Assembly: GCF_030160075.1 (NCBI RefSeq)
Contig: NZ_BSNQ01000009.1
Coordinates: forward strand, 244,295 to 308,294
DNA: 64,000 nucleotides
From: Dyella lipolytica
Lineage (GTDB): Bacteria > Pseudomonadota > Gammaproteobacteria > Xanthomonadales > Rhodanobacteraceae
Direction: 5' to 3'
In this document: piece by piece, positions 1-9,564 of the stretch
Numbering within the stretch: position 1 is the stretch's first letter
How the letters are laid out: every line of letters begins with the position of its first letter
Program-made: the position numbers and the translations under genes
The notes under the pieces: model-generated
Databases searched by the model: none
Told to the model about the DNA's origin: nothing
The model's input: the letters and a program-made list of their open reading frames with translations, nothing else

Positions 1-114
1 GGTCGCCGAAGCGGCGTTTGCCCAAGTGGCGGCTCCCAGCATCACGACGGTCATCAGGCAACGGCTTGCCAGGCTCATGGCTCGGCTCCGGACTGGTTTG
101 ATTGGATTGGTCAT
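1..114 (-). CDS. pilQ: PilQ secretin, N-terminal fragment cut by window edge
   Basis: Only the first 38 codons are inside the window. They begin with ATG at 114, placed eight bases after an AGGGG ribosome-binding site, and read as a short basic stretch followed by a hydrophobic run ending in ATWANAASA, a typical Sec signal peptide. The gene follows pilP by about 20 bases on the same strand, which is the place of pilQ in pilMNOPQ operons. PilQ is the outer-membrane secretin through which type IV pili pass. The assignment rests on position and signal peptide because no secretin domain is visible. A start at an internal ATG (78) is possible. Confidence 0.8.
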   Translation of the reverse strand, partial: MTNPIKPVRSRAMSLASRCLMTVVMLGAATWANAASAT

Positions 115-133
115 TGCATCAGCCCCTGTCATC

Positions 134-685
134 CTATTTCGCGCCGAGCGCGATGCTGGCTGGACGTTCCATCCAGCCGCCATTGCCGTTGGAAACCAAT
201 TCGACCAGATCGACCTTGTCGCCGCTGATGGCGGTGATGCGACCGTAGTTCTGGCCCATGTATTCGTTGTTGTGCACGCGATGGATGACTCCGCCCGGAT
301 CCTTGATCAGGGCCTCCATCGACGCGCCGTTGCCGATCGTGCCTACCATCTTGAGGCTATCCAGCGAGTAGGCCTCAAGCGGTTGCCGGGCACGGCCCTC
401 ATCCGGTCGGGGGCCGTTGTTTTGGTTCAGCTCGTCCGGACTTGGGCTGAACGGGTCGCGCTTGTCTTGATCGCTGTAGGTGAACGTCTCGAACGTCTTG
501 ATCACCGGCAGCGGAGGAATGGGCGCACCGCGCTTGGCTTTTTCCTGCGCGACCCAGTCGCGCAGGTCGGACATGCCGCGAGTGCAGCCTCCGAGGACCA
601 ACGCCGTACCAACCAGCAACACTAGTTTGGCTAAGCGCATAGACTTGACCAGACTAGTCGGCTTCATGGCAGTCATGGTTCTCAT
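134..685 (-). CDS. pilP: Type IV pilus inner-membrane lipoprotein PilP
   Basis: The 183-residue product has a lipoprotein signal with lipobox LGGC near residue 34, then a proline-rich flexible stretch and a small beta domain (ending near residue 180) typical of PilP. In the known pilus machine PilP links the PilN/PilO inner-membrane complex to the PilQ secretin. The ATG overlaps the pilO stop by four bases (ATGA), showing translational coupling. A second in-frame ATG lies a few codons in, so the exact start could be slightly shorter. Membership of the pilMNOPQ operon makes the call firm. Confidence 0.95.
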   Translation of the reverse strand: MRTMTAMKPTSLVKSMRLAKLVLLVGTALVLGGCTRGMSDLRDWVAQEKAKRGAPIPPLPVIKTFETFTYSDQDKRDPFSPSPDELNQNNGPRPDEGRARQPLEAYSLDSLKMVGTIGNGASMEALIKDPGGVIHRVHNNEYMGQNYGRITAISGDKVDLVELVSNGNGGWMERPASIALGAK

Positions 686-1353
686 TTCTGCCCCCCTGCT
701 TTCTTGTTCTTCGCCTTGCCGCTCGTTTCGCCAGTTTCAGAATCGTCCATATAGCGGTAGGTCTTCACTGTGCCCTGCAACACCAGCAACTGGTTCGGAC
801 CGGGCTCGGCGCCCTTGGCAGGGGCATTGAGTGGCGTCAAGGAAACATCGTGCATGGTGAGAATCACCACTCGCGGAAGCGACGCAACGCCACTGATGAA
901 GGAACCGAATTGATGATAGGTGCCGATCATCTTCAGTTGGATCGGCTTCTCCGCGTAGAAGTCTTTCGATACCTCGGTGCCCGGCTGGAACAGCTCCTGC
1001 TGCAGGCCGGCGGACAAGGCCGTCTGCGATACGTCGACCAGCAATTCCGGCATTTCCGTCTTGCTGGGCAACTGACGCAGCAGCTGGCGCAGCATGTCTT
1101 TCATCTCGTCCAACTGTTGTTGCAGAGCTTCGAGATTGACTGACTTGGCCTGCTTTTGCGAAAACTCTGTCTTTAGCTGCTCTTCCTTGCCGGCAAGAGT
1201 CTGCAGATCGTTCTGCTGGTCGTTGATAAACGTGTACCAGCCAATGAGCACGATCACCGCAAACAACAATACGGTGAAGAACGTCTTGACCGATTTCGGC
1301 CAGCCACCGATGTTGTTGCGATCCAAACTGCGCAGATCGTCGAGGAGTTTCAT
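682..1353 (-). CDS. pilO: Type IV pilus alignment protein PilO
   Basis: The 223-residue protein has a short cytoplasmic N-terminus, one transmembrane helix (about residues 24-42, FFTVLLFAVIVLIGWYTF), a coiled coil (about 45-100, Q/L/E rich) and a C-terminal ferredoxin-like periplasmic domain, the usual PilO layout and length. PilO pairs with PilN to form the inner-membrane alignment subcomplex of the type IV pilus. Its start overlaps the pilN stop by one base (TAATG). The C-terminal tail is Lys/Gly rich. Expression is expected to be co-operonic with pilM, N, P and Q. Confidence 0.95.
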   Translation of the reverse strand: MKLLDDLRSLDRNNIGGWPKSVKTFFTVLLFAVIVLIGWYTFINDQQNDLQTLAGKEEQLKTEFSQKQAKSVNLEALQQQLDEMKDMLRQLLRQLPSKTEMPELLVDVSQTALSAGLQQELFQPGTEVSKDFYAEKPIQLKMIGTYHQFGSFISGVASLPRVVILTMHDVSLTPLNAPAKGAEPGPNQLLVLQGTVKTYRYMDDSETGETSGKAKNKKAGGQK

Positions 1354-2074
1354 TACTTGGCCCCTCCCTTGACTGGCGCTGCACTGGGTTGAATCGGTGC
1401 TTGTACAGATGCCGGAGGTGTCGCGGTCGGCTTGGTGGCTTGAGGAATTCCCGTTGCCATCGGTGCAACGATGGCCCCGCTGCTGCTCGATGCAGCAGGA
1501 TTGGTGGAACCCTGTGCTGCGCCGTCATCCTGCTTGGGCCGCTGCAGCGCAACCGTCAATCCAAAGCTGTACGGCATGCGCGATGCATCGTGACTGTTTT
1601 CAGTCTTGCTAAGGTCAGCCTGCCCCATCCACTGCGAAGCCTCGATGTTGCGCATGTAGTCGGCGACGCTGGCGTTCGATTGTGCGACGCCGCCCAGCAC
1701 CATCTGATCGCCGTTCTGCTTGATCGAGGTCAACCGTGCGCTGCCAGGAATCGTCTTAACCAGCTCGTCGAACAGATGCACCATCTGGGAACGGTTAGCC
1801 TGCAGCTGCTCAATGATCTGCTTGCGTGCCAGCAATTGCGCACGAACCTTTTCTAGATCGCTGATCTTGGCAAGCCGCGCGTCTACCTGCTTGATCTGAT
1901 CCTGCAGATAGGAGTTGCGGTCGTTTTGGTTATCGATGCGCATGCCCATCCAGAAGCCCCATAGCAGCAGGCATCCGATAGCGGCCAGGAGAGCAGCACC
2001 GAGTTGCATGAAGAACTCACGCTGGCGCAGTTTGCGGCGTTCGGCACGCCAAGGAAGTAGGTTGATGCGTGCCA

Positions 2075-2075
<1 letters not shown>
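1353..2075 (-). CDS. pilN: Type IV pilus assembly protein PilN
   Basis: The open frame extends further upstream, but the product starts at ATG 2075 because this gives the diagnostic PilN N-terminus MARINLLPWR, the segment known to bind PilM, and joins the pilM stop with a one-base overlap (TGATG). The 240-residue protein has one transmembrane helix (about 23-45), a coiled coil and a periplasmic ferredoxin-like fold. Residues after about 185 form an unusual Ala/Pro/Ser/Gln-rich low-complexity tail. It acts with PilO in the pilus alignment complex. Confidence 0.95.
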
Positions 2076-3381
<1,306 letters not shown>

Positions 3382-5913
3382 ATGACGCGAATTCTGAAAG
3401 CCCTCCTGCGCTGGTTCCTTATCCTGGGCTTCAGCGGCCTCCTGCTGATCGCCGCAGCCGCCGGAGTGGCCTACTGGCTACTCGCCCCCCGACTCCCCTC
3501 GGTGGCGGTGCTCAAGGATTACCACATGCAGGTGCCGCTGCGGGTATTGACCGCCGATGGCAAGCTGATCGCCACCTTTGGCGAGACCCGCCGCATCCCG
3601 GTCGCCATCGACCAGGTGCCGGATATGGTCAAACATGCGGTCCTGTCGGCCGAAGACGCCGATTTCTACACCCATCCCGGCGTCGACTGGCGCGGCGTGA
3701 TGCGCGCGGGTTTCCACGTGGTCGCCTCTGGCGGCAACAAAACCCAGGGTGGCTCGACCATCACCCAGCAGGTGGCTCGTAACTTCTTCCTGAGCCCGCA
3801 AAAGCTGTATTCGCGCAAATTGATCGAAATGTTCATCGCCCTGCGGATGGAAAACGAGCTCAGCAAGGACCAGATCCTGGAGCTTTATCTCAACAAGATG
3901 TTCCTGGGGCACCGTTCCTATGGCGTGGCGGCCGCCGCGGAGTACTACTACGGCAAGCGGCTGGACCAGCTCACCGTGGCCCAATGCGCGGCATTGGCCT
4001 CCACGTTCCAGCTGCCCTCGGCGGTCAACCCGCTGACCAACACCCAGCGATTGATCGCGCGGCGCAACTGGGTGCTCGGCCAGATGCTTGAGCACAAATA
4101 CATCAACCGGGCCCAGTACGACCAGGCCATGCAAGCGCCGGACGATGCCGCCCCGCACGAGCAGCCGATCCAGGTGGATGCCCCCTATCTTGCCGAAATG
4201 GCTCGTGTCCAGGCACTGGACCGCCTCGGCAACGATGCCCTCACCGAAGGCTATGTGGTTAAAACCACCTTGGTAAGCACGCGTCAGCAAGCCGCCGTGG
4301 CCGCCGTGCGTGATGGACTGGCCATCTACGACCATCGCCACGGCTGGCGCGGACCCGAAACCCATGAGGAACTCCCCCCCGCCGCCAGCGAGGCCGACTA
4401 CAGCAACTTGCTTTCCAGCTATAACGATGTCGCCGGCCTGACTCCTGGCCTGGTTATCGCGTCCGCTGCCACCGAAGCCTCGGTTTACCTGCCCGATCGC
4501 AAGACCGTGAAGCTCGATCTCGCTGCCGTGAGCTGGGCTCGTCCTTATATCAACGAGACGCGCGTCGGTGCCGAGCCCAAGACGGTAAACACCGTACTCA
4601 AGCCCGGCGACATCATCCGCCTGATTCAGGACGACAAGGGCAACTGGCAGCTCACACAGATACCCAAGGCACAAGCCGCCTTGGTATCGCTCAACCCCGA
4701 GGATGGCGCCATTCAATCGCTGGTGGGCGGCTTCAACTTCCAGCGCAGCAAGTTCAACCGCGCCGTGATGGCAGCGCGTCAGCCGGGGTCCAGCTTCAAG
4801 CCGTTTATCTACTCGGCGGCTTTTGAGCGCGGCTTTACGGCAGCCTCGATCATCAATGACGCGCCGCTGGCCCTGCCCGATCCGTCCCAGCCGAATGGCT
4901 TGTGGACCCCCAGCAACGACGACAACAAATTCTCTGGCCCCATGCGGCTGCGCGAAGCGCTGGTGGAATCGAAGAACCTGGTCTCCGTGCGTCTGCTCGA
5001 TGCGATCGGCGTGCGCTACGCCCGCGATTACGTCACCCGCTTCGGTTTCCCACTCGACGCGCTGCCGAATAACTTGTCGATGGCGCTGGGTACGGCGTCC
5101 GTGTCGCCGCTGAGCATGGCGCGCGGTTTTGCCGTGTTCGCCAACGGCGGCTATCTCGTCACGCCATATTTCATCGGCGAAATCGACGACCGCGATGGCA
5201 AAGCCGTCTATGTGGCCAATCCGGCGCGCGCCTGCGCCGATTGCCAGGCACGTCTGCTGCAAAACAGCCCACCCGCTCCGCCGCCGGCCAGCATGTTGAC
5301 GAATGGCGTTGCGGCAAGTTCATCGAGCACTCCCGCACCTGCAACCAGCGCGGCCCTAACTGCCGAAACTGTGCTCCCTGCCGACGCGCACAACGGTGCC
5401 GCCCCACCTGTGCTGGCGCCGCACGTGATCGATATTCGCAACGACTACCTCGTCACCTCCCTAATGAAGGACGTGATTCAGTCGCCGCTGGGCACGGGGT
5501 ACGCTGCAAAAGTGCTCAATCGCCCGGATCTGGCCGGCAAGACCGGCTCTACCAACGACCATCGTGACGCCTGGTTTGTGGGTTTCAATGGCGACCTGTC
5601 GGCGGCGGTGTGGGTTGGCTTTGACGATTTCACTTCGCTAGGCAAAGGTGAATTTGGCGCCAAGGCCGCACTACCGATCTGGATCGACTATATGGGCGAG
5701 GCGGTCAAGAGCCTGCCTGAAAACGCCATTCCGATGCCGCCTGGTATTACCACCGTACAGATCAACCGTGAAAACGGCCTGCCGACCGCAGCGGGCGATC
5801 CTGATGCCATGTCGGAAATCTTCAAGGTCGAAGATGTCGATCGCTTGCATAACCAAGCCCTGCAGCAACAGCAGCAAAACCAGGATCAACAGCAAGCTAA
5901 CGACATTTTCTAA
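3382..5913 (+). CDS. mrcA: Bifunctional penicillin-binding protein 1A
   Basis: The 843-residue protein polymerises and cross-links peptidoglycan in the periplasm. An N-terminal membrane anchor (about 10-34) is followed by a GT51 glycosyltransferase domain with catalytic E91 (EDADFYTHPG) and GGSTITQQ at 123-130. An OB-like domain precedes the transpeptidase domain with S470-S-F-K473, S530-K-N and K720-T-G-S. Between about residues 610 and 690 there is an Ala/Pro/Ser-rich insertion. The last 25 residues are Gln-rich. The ATG at 3382 gives a standard short cytoplasmic tail. Both catalytic sets are intact, so a working bifunctional enzyme is expected. Confidence 0.97.
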   Translation: MTRILKALLRWFLILGFSGLLLIAAAAGVAYWLLAPRLPSVAVLKDYHMQVPLRVLTADGKLIATFGETRRIPVAIDQVPDMVKHAVLSAEDADFYTHPGVDWRGVMRAGFHVVASGGNKTQGGSTITQQVARNFFLSPQKLYSRKLIEMFIALRMENELSKDQILELYLNKMFLGHRSYGVAAAAEYYYGKRLDQLTVAQCAALASTFQLPSAVNPLTNTQRLIARRNWVLGQMLEHKYINRAQYDQAMQAPDDAAPHEQPIQVDAPYLAEMARVQALDRLGNDALTEGYVVKTTLVSTRQQAAVAAVRDGLAIYDHRHGWRGPETHEELPPAASEADYSNLLSSYNDVAGLTPGLVIASAATEASVYLPDRKTVKLDLAAVSWARPYINETRVGAEPKTVNTVLKPGDIIRLIQDDKGNWQLTQIPKAQAALVSLNPEDGAIQSLVGGFNFQRSKFNRAVMAARQPGSSFKPFIYSAAFERGFTAASIINDAPLALPDPSQPNGLWTPSNDDNKFSGPMRLREALVESKNLVSVRLLDAIGVRYARDYVTRFGFPLDALPNNLSMALGTASVSPLSMARGFAVFANGGYLVTPYFIGEIDDRDGKAVYVANPARACADCQARLLQNSPPAPPPASMLTNGVAASSSSTPAPATSAALTAETVLPADAHNGAAPPVLAPHVIDIRNDYLVTSLMKDVIQSPLGTGYAAKVLNRPDLAGKTGSTNDHRDAWFVGFNGDLSAAVWVGFDDFTSLGKGEFGAKAALPIWIDYMGEAVKSLPENAIPMPPGITTVQINRENGLPTAAGDPDAMSEIFKVEDVDRLHNQALQQQQQNQDQQQANDIF

Positions 5914-5959
5914 TTTTCCGGTAGTCTTGCCCCGGACGCTGCAATTGGAGGGCCGGGGC

Positions 5960-6637
5960 ATGGCACGAGGCGAGCACCATCGCATCCACGCACACGACCG
6001 TGTGCAGCGCAACCGGCTTCGCGTCGCCCAGGAGGCGGCGCGGCTGATGAGCGAACACGGTATCCGCGACTTCCACCACGCCAAACGCAAGGCCGCCGAA
6101 CGACTGGGCGTGCTCGACGAGCAGGCGCTCCCACGCAATCATGAGATCGAAGAGGCGCTGCGCGAACACCAGCGCCTGTTCCAGGCAGACAGTCAGCCGC
6201 AGTTGTTACGAGCGAGGCGCGAGGCAGCCGTTGAGGCGATGCGCTTCTTACAACGCTTCGAACCGCGACTGGTCGGCACCGTGCTGGACGGCACCGCGGA
6301 TTCACATTCCGCAGTCTGCTTGCATGTTTTTAGCGACGATCCCGAAGCCATCGGCATCTATCTGCGTGAACACGGCGTGCCGTTCGAAACGCAAACCCGT
6401 CGCCTGCGTGTCAGTCGTGACGAACAAGTCGAATACCCGGTGTTGTTATTCGCAGCCGACAATCTTCCGTTCGACTTGACTGTGCTTCCGCACAACGCTC
6501 TGCGACAGGCGCCGCTCAATCGCATCGACGAGAAGCCGATGCGACGCGCTTCGCTGGCATCGATCGAGATCATGCTCGCAGAAGAAGATAACGAGCAGGA
6601 AGAGTTCGAACGCAAGGTGACAGCTGCGTTGCGCTAG
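5960..6637 (+). CDS. Conserved proteobacterial protein of unknown function
   Basis: The 225-residue product starts at ATG 5960, after the purine-rich GGAGGGCCGGGGC. The N-terminal half (about 1-95) is charged and helical, with the look of a helix bundle (QRNRLRVAQEAARLM, HAKRKAAERLG). The second half alternates beta strands and helices and contains LVGTVLDGTAD. Similar proteins are common in Pseudomonas and Xanthomonads, from memory; I know of no proven function. The GTVLDGTAD segment faintly recalls the glycine-serine loop of nucleotidyltransferases, but no catalytic DxD is clear. It is 46 bases after mrcA and may share its transcript. Confidence 0.75.
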   Translation: MARGEHHRIHAHDRVQRNRLRVAQEAARLMSEHGIRDFHHAKRKAAERLGVLDEQALPRNHEIEEALREHQRLFQADSQPQLLRARREAAVEAMRFLQRFEPRLVGTVLDGTADSHSAVCLHVFSDDPEAIGIYLREHGVPFETQTRRLRVSRDEQVEYPVLLFAADNLPFDLTVLPHNALRQAPLNRIDEKPMRRASLASIEIMLAEEDNEQEEFERKVTAALR

Positions 6638-6660
6638 CCGTCACATCGTTCCAAAAGAAA

Positions 6661-6687
6661 AACGCCCGGCCAATGCCGGGCGTTTTT
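6661..6687. terminator. Bidirectional terminator between convergent genes
   Basis: A ten-base stem AACGCCCGGC / GCCGGGCGTT with loop CAAT is flanked by A-rich sequence on the left and TTTTT on the right. It can therefore end both the mrcA-side transcript and the gltA transcript coming from the other strand. Confidence 0.9.
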
Positions 6688-6711
6688 GCACGAACACGGG
6701 CGCGCCTGCGA

Positions 6712-8007
6712 TCAGCGCTTATCAATGCCTAAGTAGTCACGCTTATCGGAGCCCACGTACAACTGACGCGGACGACCAATGCGCGAGCCAGGTGTTTCAT
6801 GCTGCTCGATCCAGTGCGCGATCCAACCAGCGGTGCGCGCGATGGCGAACATCACCGTGAACATTTCGGTAGGAATACCAAGCGCCTTGTAAATGATGCC
6901 GGAGTAGAAGTCGACATTCGGGTATAGCTTGCGCTCGACGAAGTAATCGTCCTTCAGCGCTGCCTCTTCCAGCTTCATGGCCACATCGAGCAACGGATCG
7001 TTGACGCCCAGCTCGGCCAGCACTTTGTGGCACATCTCGCGAATGATCTTGGCGCGCGGATCGAAGTTCTTGTACACGCGATGGCCGAAGCCCATCAGAC
7101 GGAAGTTGTCGTTCTTGTCTTTGGCGCGCTTGACGGCGGTTTCTACCTTATCCGGCGTGCCGATCTCTTCAAGCATCTTCAGCACCGCCTCGTTGGCGCC
7201 ACCGTGCGCAGGACCCCACAATGCGGTGATGCCCGCAGCAATCGATGCGTAGGGATTGGCGCCCGTAGAACCCACCAGACGTACCGTGGACGTAGATGCG
7301 TTCTGCTCGTGGTCGGCATGCAGGATAAACAGCAGATCCAACGCCTTCGCCGCCACCGGGCTCATTTCCAGCGGCTCGCTCGGCACTTCGAACATCATGT
7401 GCAGGAAGCGATTGACGTACTCGAGATTGTTGCGCGGATAACGGAACGGCCAGCCGATCGAGTAGCGATAGCAGGCCGCCGCGATGGTCGGCATTTTGGC
7501 AATCAGGCGGATTGCCGCGAGCTTACGGTCGGCGGGGTTATCGACATCCAGCGACTCGTGATAGAAGGCCGACAGCGAAGCCACCGACGCGGCCAGCATG
7601 GCCATCGGGTGCGCATCGTGATGGAAGCCCTGGAAAAAATTCCTTTGCGACTCATGCATCATCGTGTGATGCGTGATGTCATTTTCGAAGCCGGCGAACT
7701 GGGTCTTGTTCGGCAGCTCGCCGTTGAGCAGGAGGTAAGCCACTTCGAGGAAGCTGGACTTCTCGGCCAACTGCTCGATCGGATAACCGCGGTACATCAG
7801 CACGCCCAGATCGCCGTCGATATAGGTGATGGCGCTCTTGGTGCTGGCAGTGCTGCCGTAGCCCGGATCGTAGGTGAAGTGCCCGGTGTCCTTGTAGAGC
7901 GGGGCAATGTCGATGCAAGCAGGGCCAATCGTGCCGGTCAGCAACGGGAGCTCGCTGCTACGGCCGTTGGACTCATCTACCAGCTTGACGGATTTGGAAT
8001 CGGACAC
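6712..8007 (-). CDS. gltA: Citrate synthase, type II hexameric class
   Basis: The 431-residue enzyme condenses oxaloacetate with acetyl-CoA in the TCA cycle. Catalytic H268 (GPAHGGAN), H309 ([14 protein letters not shown]) and D366 (YPNVDFYSG) are all present, matching the Gram-negative GltA family in length and spacing. It starts with GTG behind an excellent AGGAGG ribosome-binding site (AGGAGGTTTCC-GTG). The N-terminal 50 residues form the small beta domain typical of NADH-sensitive GltA. It is monocistronic, ending at the bidirectional terminator. Confidence 0.98.
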   Translation of the reverse strand: MSDSKSVKLVDESNGRSSELPLLTGTIGPACIDIAPLYKDTGHFTYDPGYGSTASTKSAITYIDGDLGVLMYRGYPIEQLAEKSSFLEVAYLLLNGELPNKTQFAGFENDITHHTMMHESQRNFFQGFHHDAHPMAMLAASVASLSAFYHESLDVDNPADRKLAAIRLIAKMPTIAAACYRYSIGWPFRYPRNNLEYVNRFLHMMFEVPSEPLEMSPVAAKALDLLFILHADHEQNASTSTVRLVGSTGANPYASIAAGITALWGPAHGGANEAVLKMLEEIGTPDKVETAVKRAKDKNDNFRLMGFGHRVYKNFDPRAKIIREMCHKVLAELGVNDPLLDVAMKLEEAALKDDYFVERKLYPNVDFYSGIIYKALGIPTEMFTVMFAIARTAGWIAHWIEQHETPGSRIGRPRQLYVGSDKRDYLGIDKR

Positions 8008-8167
8008 GGAAACCTCCTACGCATGGGTCGCCGCCGAGGCGACCGCGGAACGGCACCAGCCGGCAGGGGGAAAGGCGCATCACCGTGGGGAAGCGGCAAT
8101 GCATCCCGTCCATTATCGCACATCGTCCTATAACATCCGAGGGCGCACGGTCTGATGATCGACGCAC

Positions 8168-8206
8168 AAAAAAATACAGGGCAGGCGCTGGGCCTACCCT
8201 GTATTC
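8168..8206 (-). terminator. Terminator of rpmE2
   Basis: Read on the minus strand, the 13-base arms AATACAGGGTAGG and CCTGCCCTGTATT (one mismatch-like G/T position) enclose a seven-base loop and are followed by a run of seven T. It lies about 40 bases after the rpmE2 stop and upstream of gltA, so it separates the two units. Confidence 0.9.
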
Positions 8207-8245
8207 AATGACGGATCTGCCTATAACGGCAGGTAAGCAGAACGA

Positions 8246-8491
8246 TTACTTCTGCGCGTAACGGCGGCGGAACTTGTCCACGCGACCGCCCACGTCGAGG
8301 GTCTTCTGCTTGCCGGTGTAGAAAGGATGCGAATGGCTGGAGATATCCACCTTGATCAGCGGGTACTCGTTGCCGTCTTCCCACTTGACGGTTTCCTTGG
8401 TCGCAATCGTCGAACGCGTCAGAAACGCGAAGTCGGACGACAGGTCCTGGAACACCACCTGGCGGTAACTCGGATGGATATCGGGCTTCAT
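8246..8491 (-). CDS. rpmE2: Ribosomal protein bL31, type B (zinc-independent)
   Basis: The open frame is longer, but the family start is [10 protein letters not shown], giving 81 residues. The protein has the L31 core ([19 protein letters not shown]) and lacks the CxxC zinc pairs of type A L31, so it is type B. Xanthomonads commonly have this form as their main L31, from family knowledge. The promoter found just upstream puts the transcription start about 27 bases before the ATG, too close for any longer protein. Confidence 0.96.
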   Translation of the reverse strand: MKPDIHPSYRQVVFQDLSSDFAFLTRSTIATKETVKWEDGNEYPLIKVDISSHSHPFYTGKQKTLDVGGRVDKFRRRYAQK

Positions 8492-8524
8492 GACGGACTC
8501 AAAGCGGTGGGTGAAAAGAGCGGC

Positions 8525-8554
8525 ATTATATTGAGCACCCAAGGGTTTAGTCAA
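8525..8554 (-). promoter_or_regulatory. Sigma-70 promoter of rpmE2
   Basis: On the minus strand TTGACT (8554-8549) and TATAAT (8530-8525) are separated by 18 bases. This is the closest match to consensus I found in the window, fitting a strongly expressed ribosomal protein gene. I looked for a Zur operator here and saw none. Confidence 0.85.
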
Positions 8555-8577
8555 CTGACGTACCGCTCTGCTGCCTA

Positions 8578-9510
8578 TTATTGAGCCCCGAGTGCCTTGC
8601 GCACCATGGCTTCGAACCGCGGCTGATCCAGCTCCAGCACGACATTGGCCCGGGCCGGCAACTTTAGCCGATTACCCCAGTCCACGACCGTTGCTCCGCG
8701 GGTGAGGCGGCCATCCAGCTCCACTCCGACGTGGCGACGCTCGCTGCGCAGGATCACGGACGGATCGATCGCCACCGCCATGGCCAGTGCGTCGGCCGCA
8801 ATGATTCCACGACGTCCACGCTGACGATTGGTCTCACGCGCCACCTGAAACACACGCCCGAAAAACGCGGCGCGCCGATCGCCCACGGCCAGCCACCGAT
8901 CGAATTCGGCCTCATCGAAGCTGTGCCGCAATGTCAGCTCCCAATCGACGAGATCAAAGTCTGGGAAACCGTCGAACACGATATGCGCCGCTTCCGGATC
9001 GAAACCGACGTTGAACTCCGCCGGTACACGCCCGGTATTGCCATGACCGGTTACGGCGCCACCCATCACGACCAACCGCTTCACGCGCTGCGGCAGCGTC
9101 GGATCGAGCCTTAGCGCCAACGCCAGATTGGTCAACGGCGCCAGCGCCACGACAGTTAGTTCACCCGGACGCTCGCGGGTCAACCGCAGCAGAGCGAGAG
9201 CAGCATGCTCGCCTGCCACCGGAGCCTGAGGCTCAGGAAATCCTACGTCGCCCAAACCGTCTCGACCATGCACGAACGCTGCATCTTCCTCCGGCAAACG
9301 CACCAGTGGTGTCGGACAGCCGGCGAAGACAGGCGTCGAGGCACCTGTCAGATCCACCAACGTGCGCGCATTGCGCACGGTATGCGCAAGACCGACATTG
9401 CCGGCGGCGACACTCAAACCAAGCACATCGGCATGCGCATGCGCCATGAGAATCGCCAGGGCATCGTCTACGCCGGGGTCGGTGTCGATCAGCAGTTGCG
9501 GTTTACTCAT
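8578..9510 (-). CDS. Inosine-uridine preferring nucleoside hydrolase
   Basis: The 310-residue cytoplasmic enzyme belongs to the IUNH family, which splits ribonucleosides into base and ribose. The calcium and ribose-binding signature DTDPGVDDA is at residues 9-17, and later parts ([27 protein letters not shown]) match the conserved active-site blocks. Length is normal. The sequence does not decide between purine, pyrimidine or mixed specificity, so no symbol is given. It lies 54 bases after recG and may be the last gene of the rpoZ-spoT-ridA-recG transcript. Confidence 0.9.
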   Translation of the reverse strand: MSKPQLLIDTDPGVDDALAILMAHAHADVLGLSVAAGNVGLAHTVRNARTLVDLTGASTPVFAGCPTPLVRLPEEDAAFVHGRDGLGDVGFPEPQAPVAGEHAALALLRLTRERPGELTVVALAPLTNLALALRLDPTLPQRVKRLVVMGGAVTGHGNTGRVPAEFNVGFDPEAAHIVFDGFPDFDLVDWELTLRHSFDEAEFDRWLAVGDRRAAFFGRVFQVARETNRQRGRRGIIAADALAMAVAIDPSVILRSERRHVGVELDGRLTRGATVVDWGNRLKLPARANVVLELDQPRFEAMVRKALGAQ

Positions 9511-9564
9511 GGCATTTCCTTAGATGGGCAACAGAAGCCAGCAACTTCCATCTTTGCCTGCTTC

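Noticed and set aside
3478-5262. Long open frame (594 codons) antisense to mrcA
   Set aside because: It lies fully opposite a gene with intact catalytic motifs. The His/Gly/Asp-rich translation is typical of an antisense shadow in GC-rich DNA.
7027-8133. Open frame of 368 codons antisense to gltA
   Set aside because: It is a shadow of a fully conserved citrate synthase gene.
8500-8560. Possible Zur operator before rpmE2
   Set aside because: The AT-rich part is explained by the -10 box. No GTTATA-type palindrome is present.
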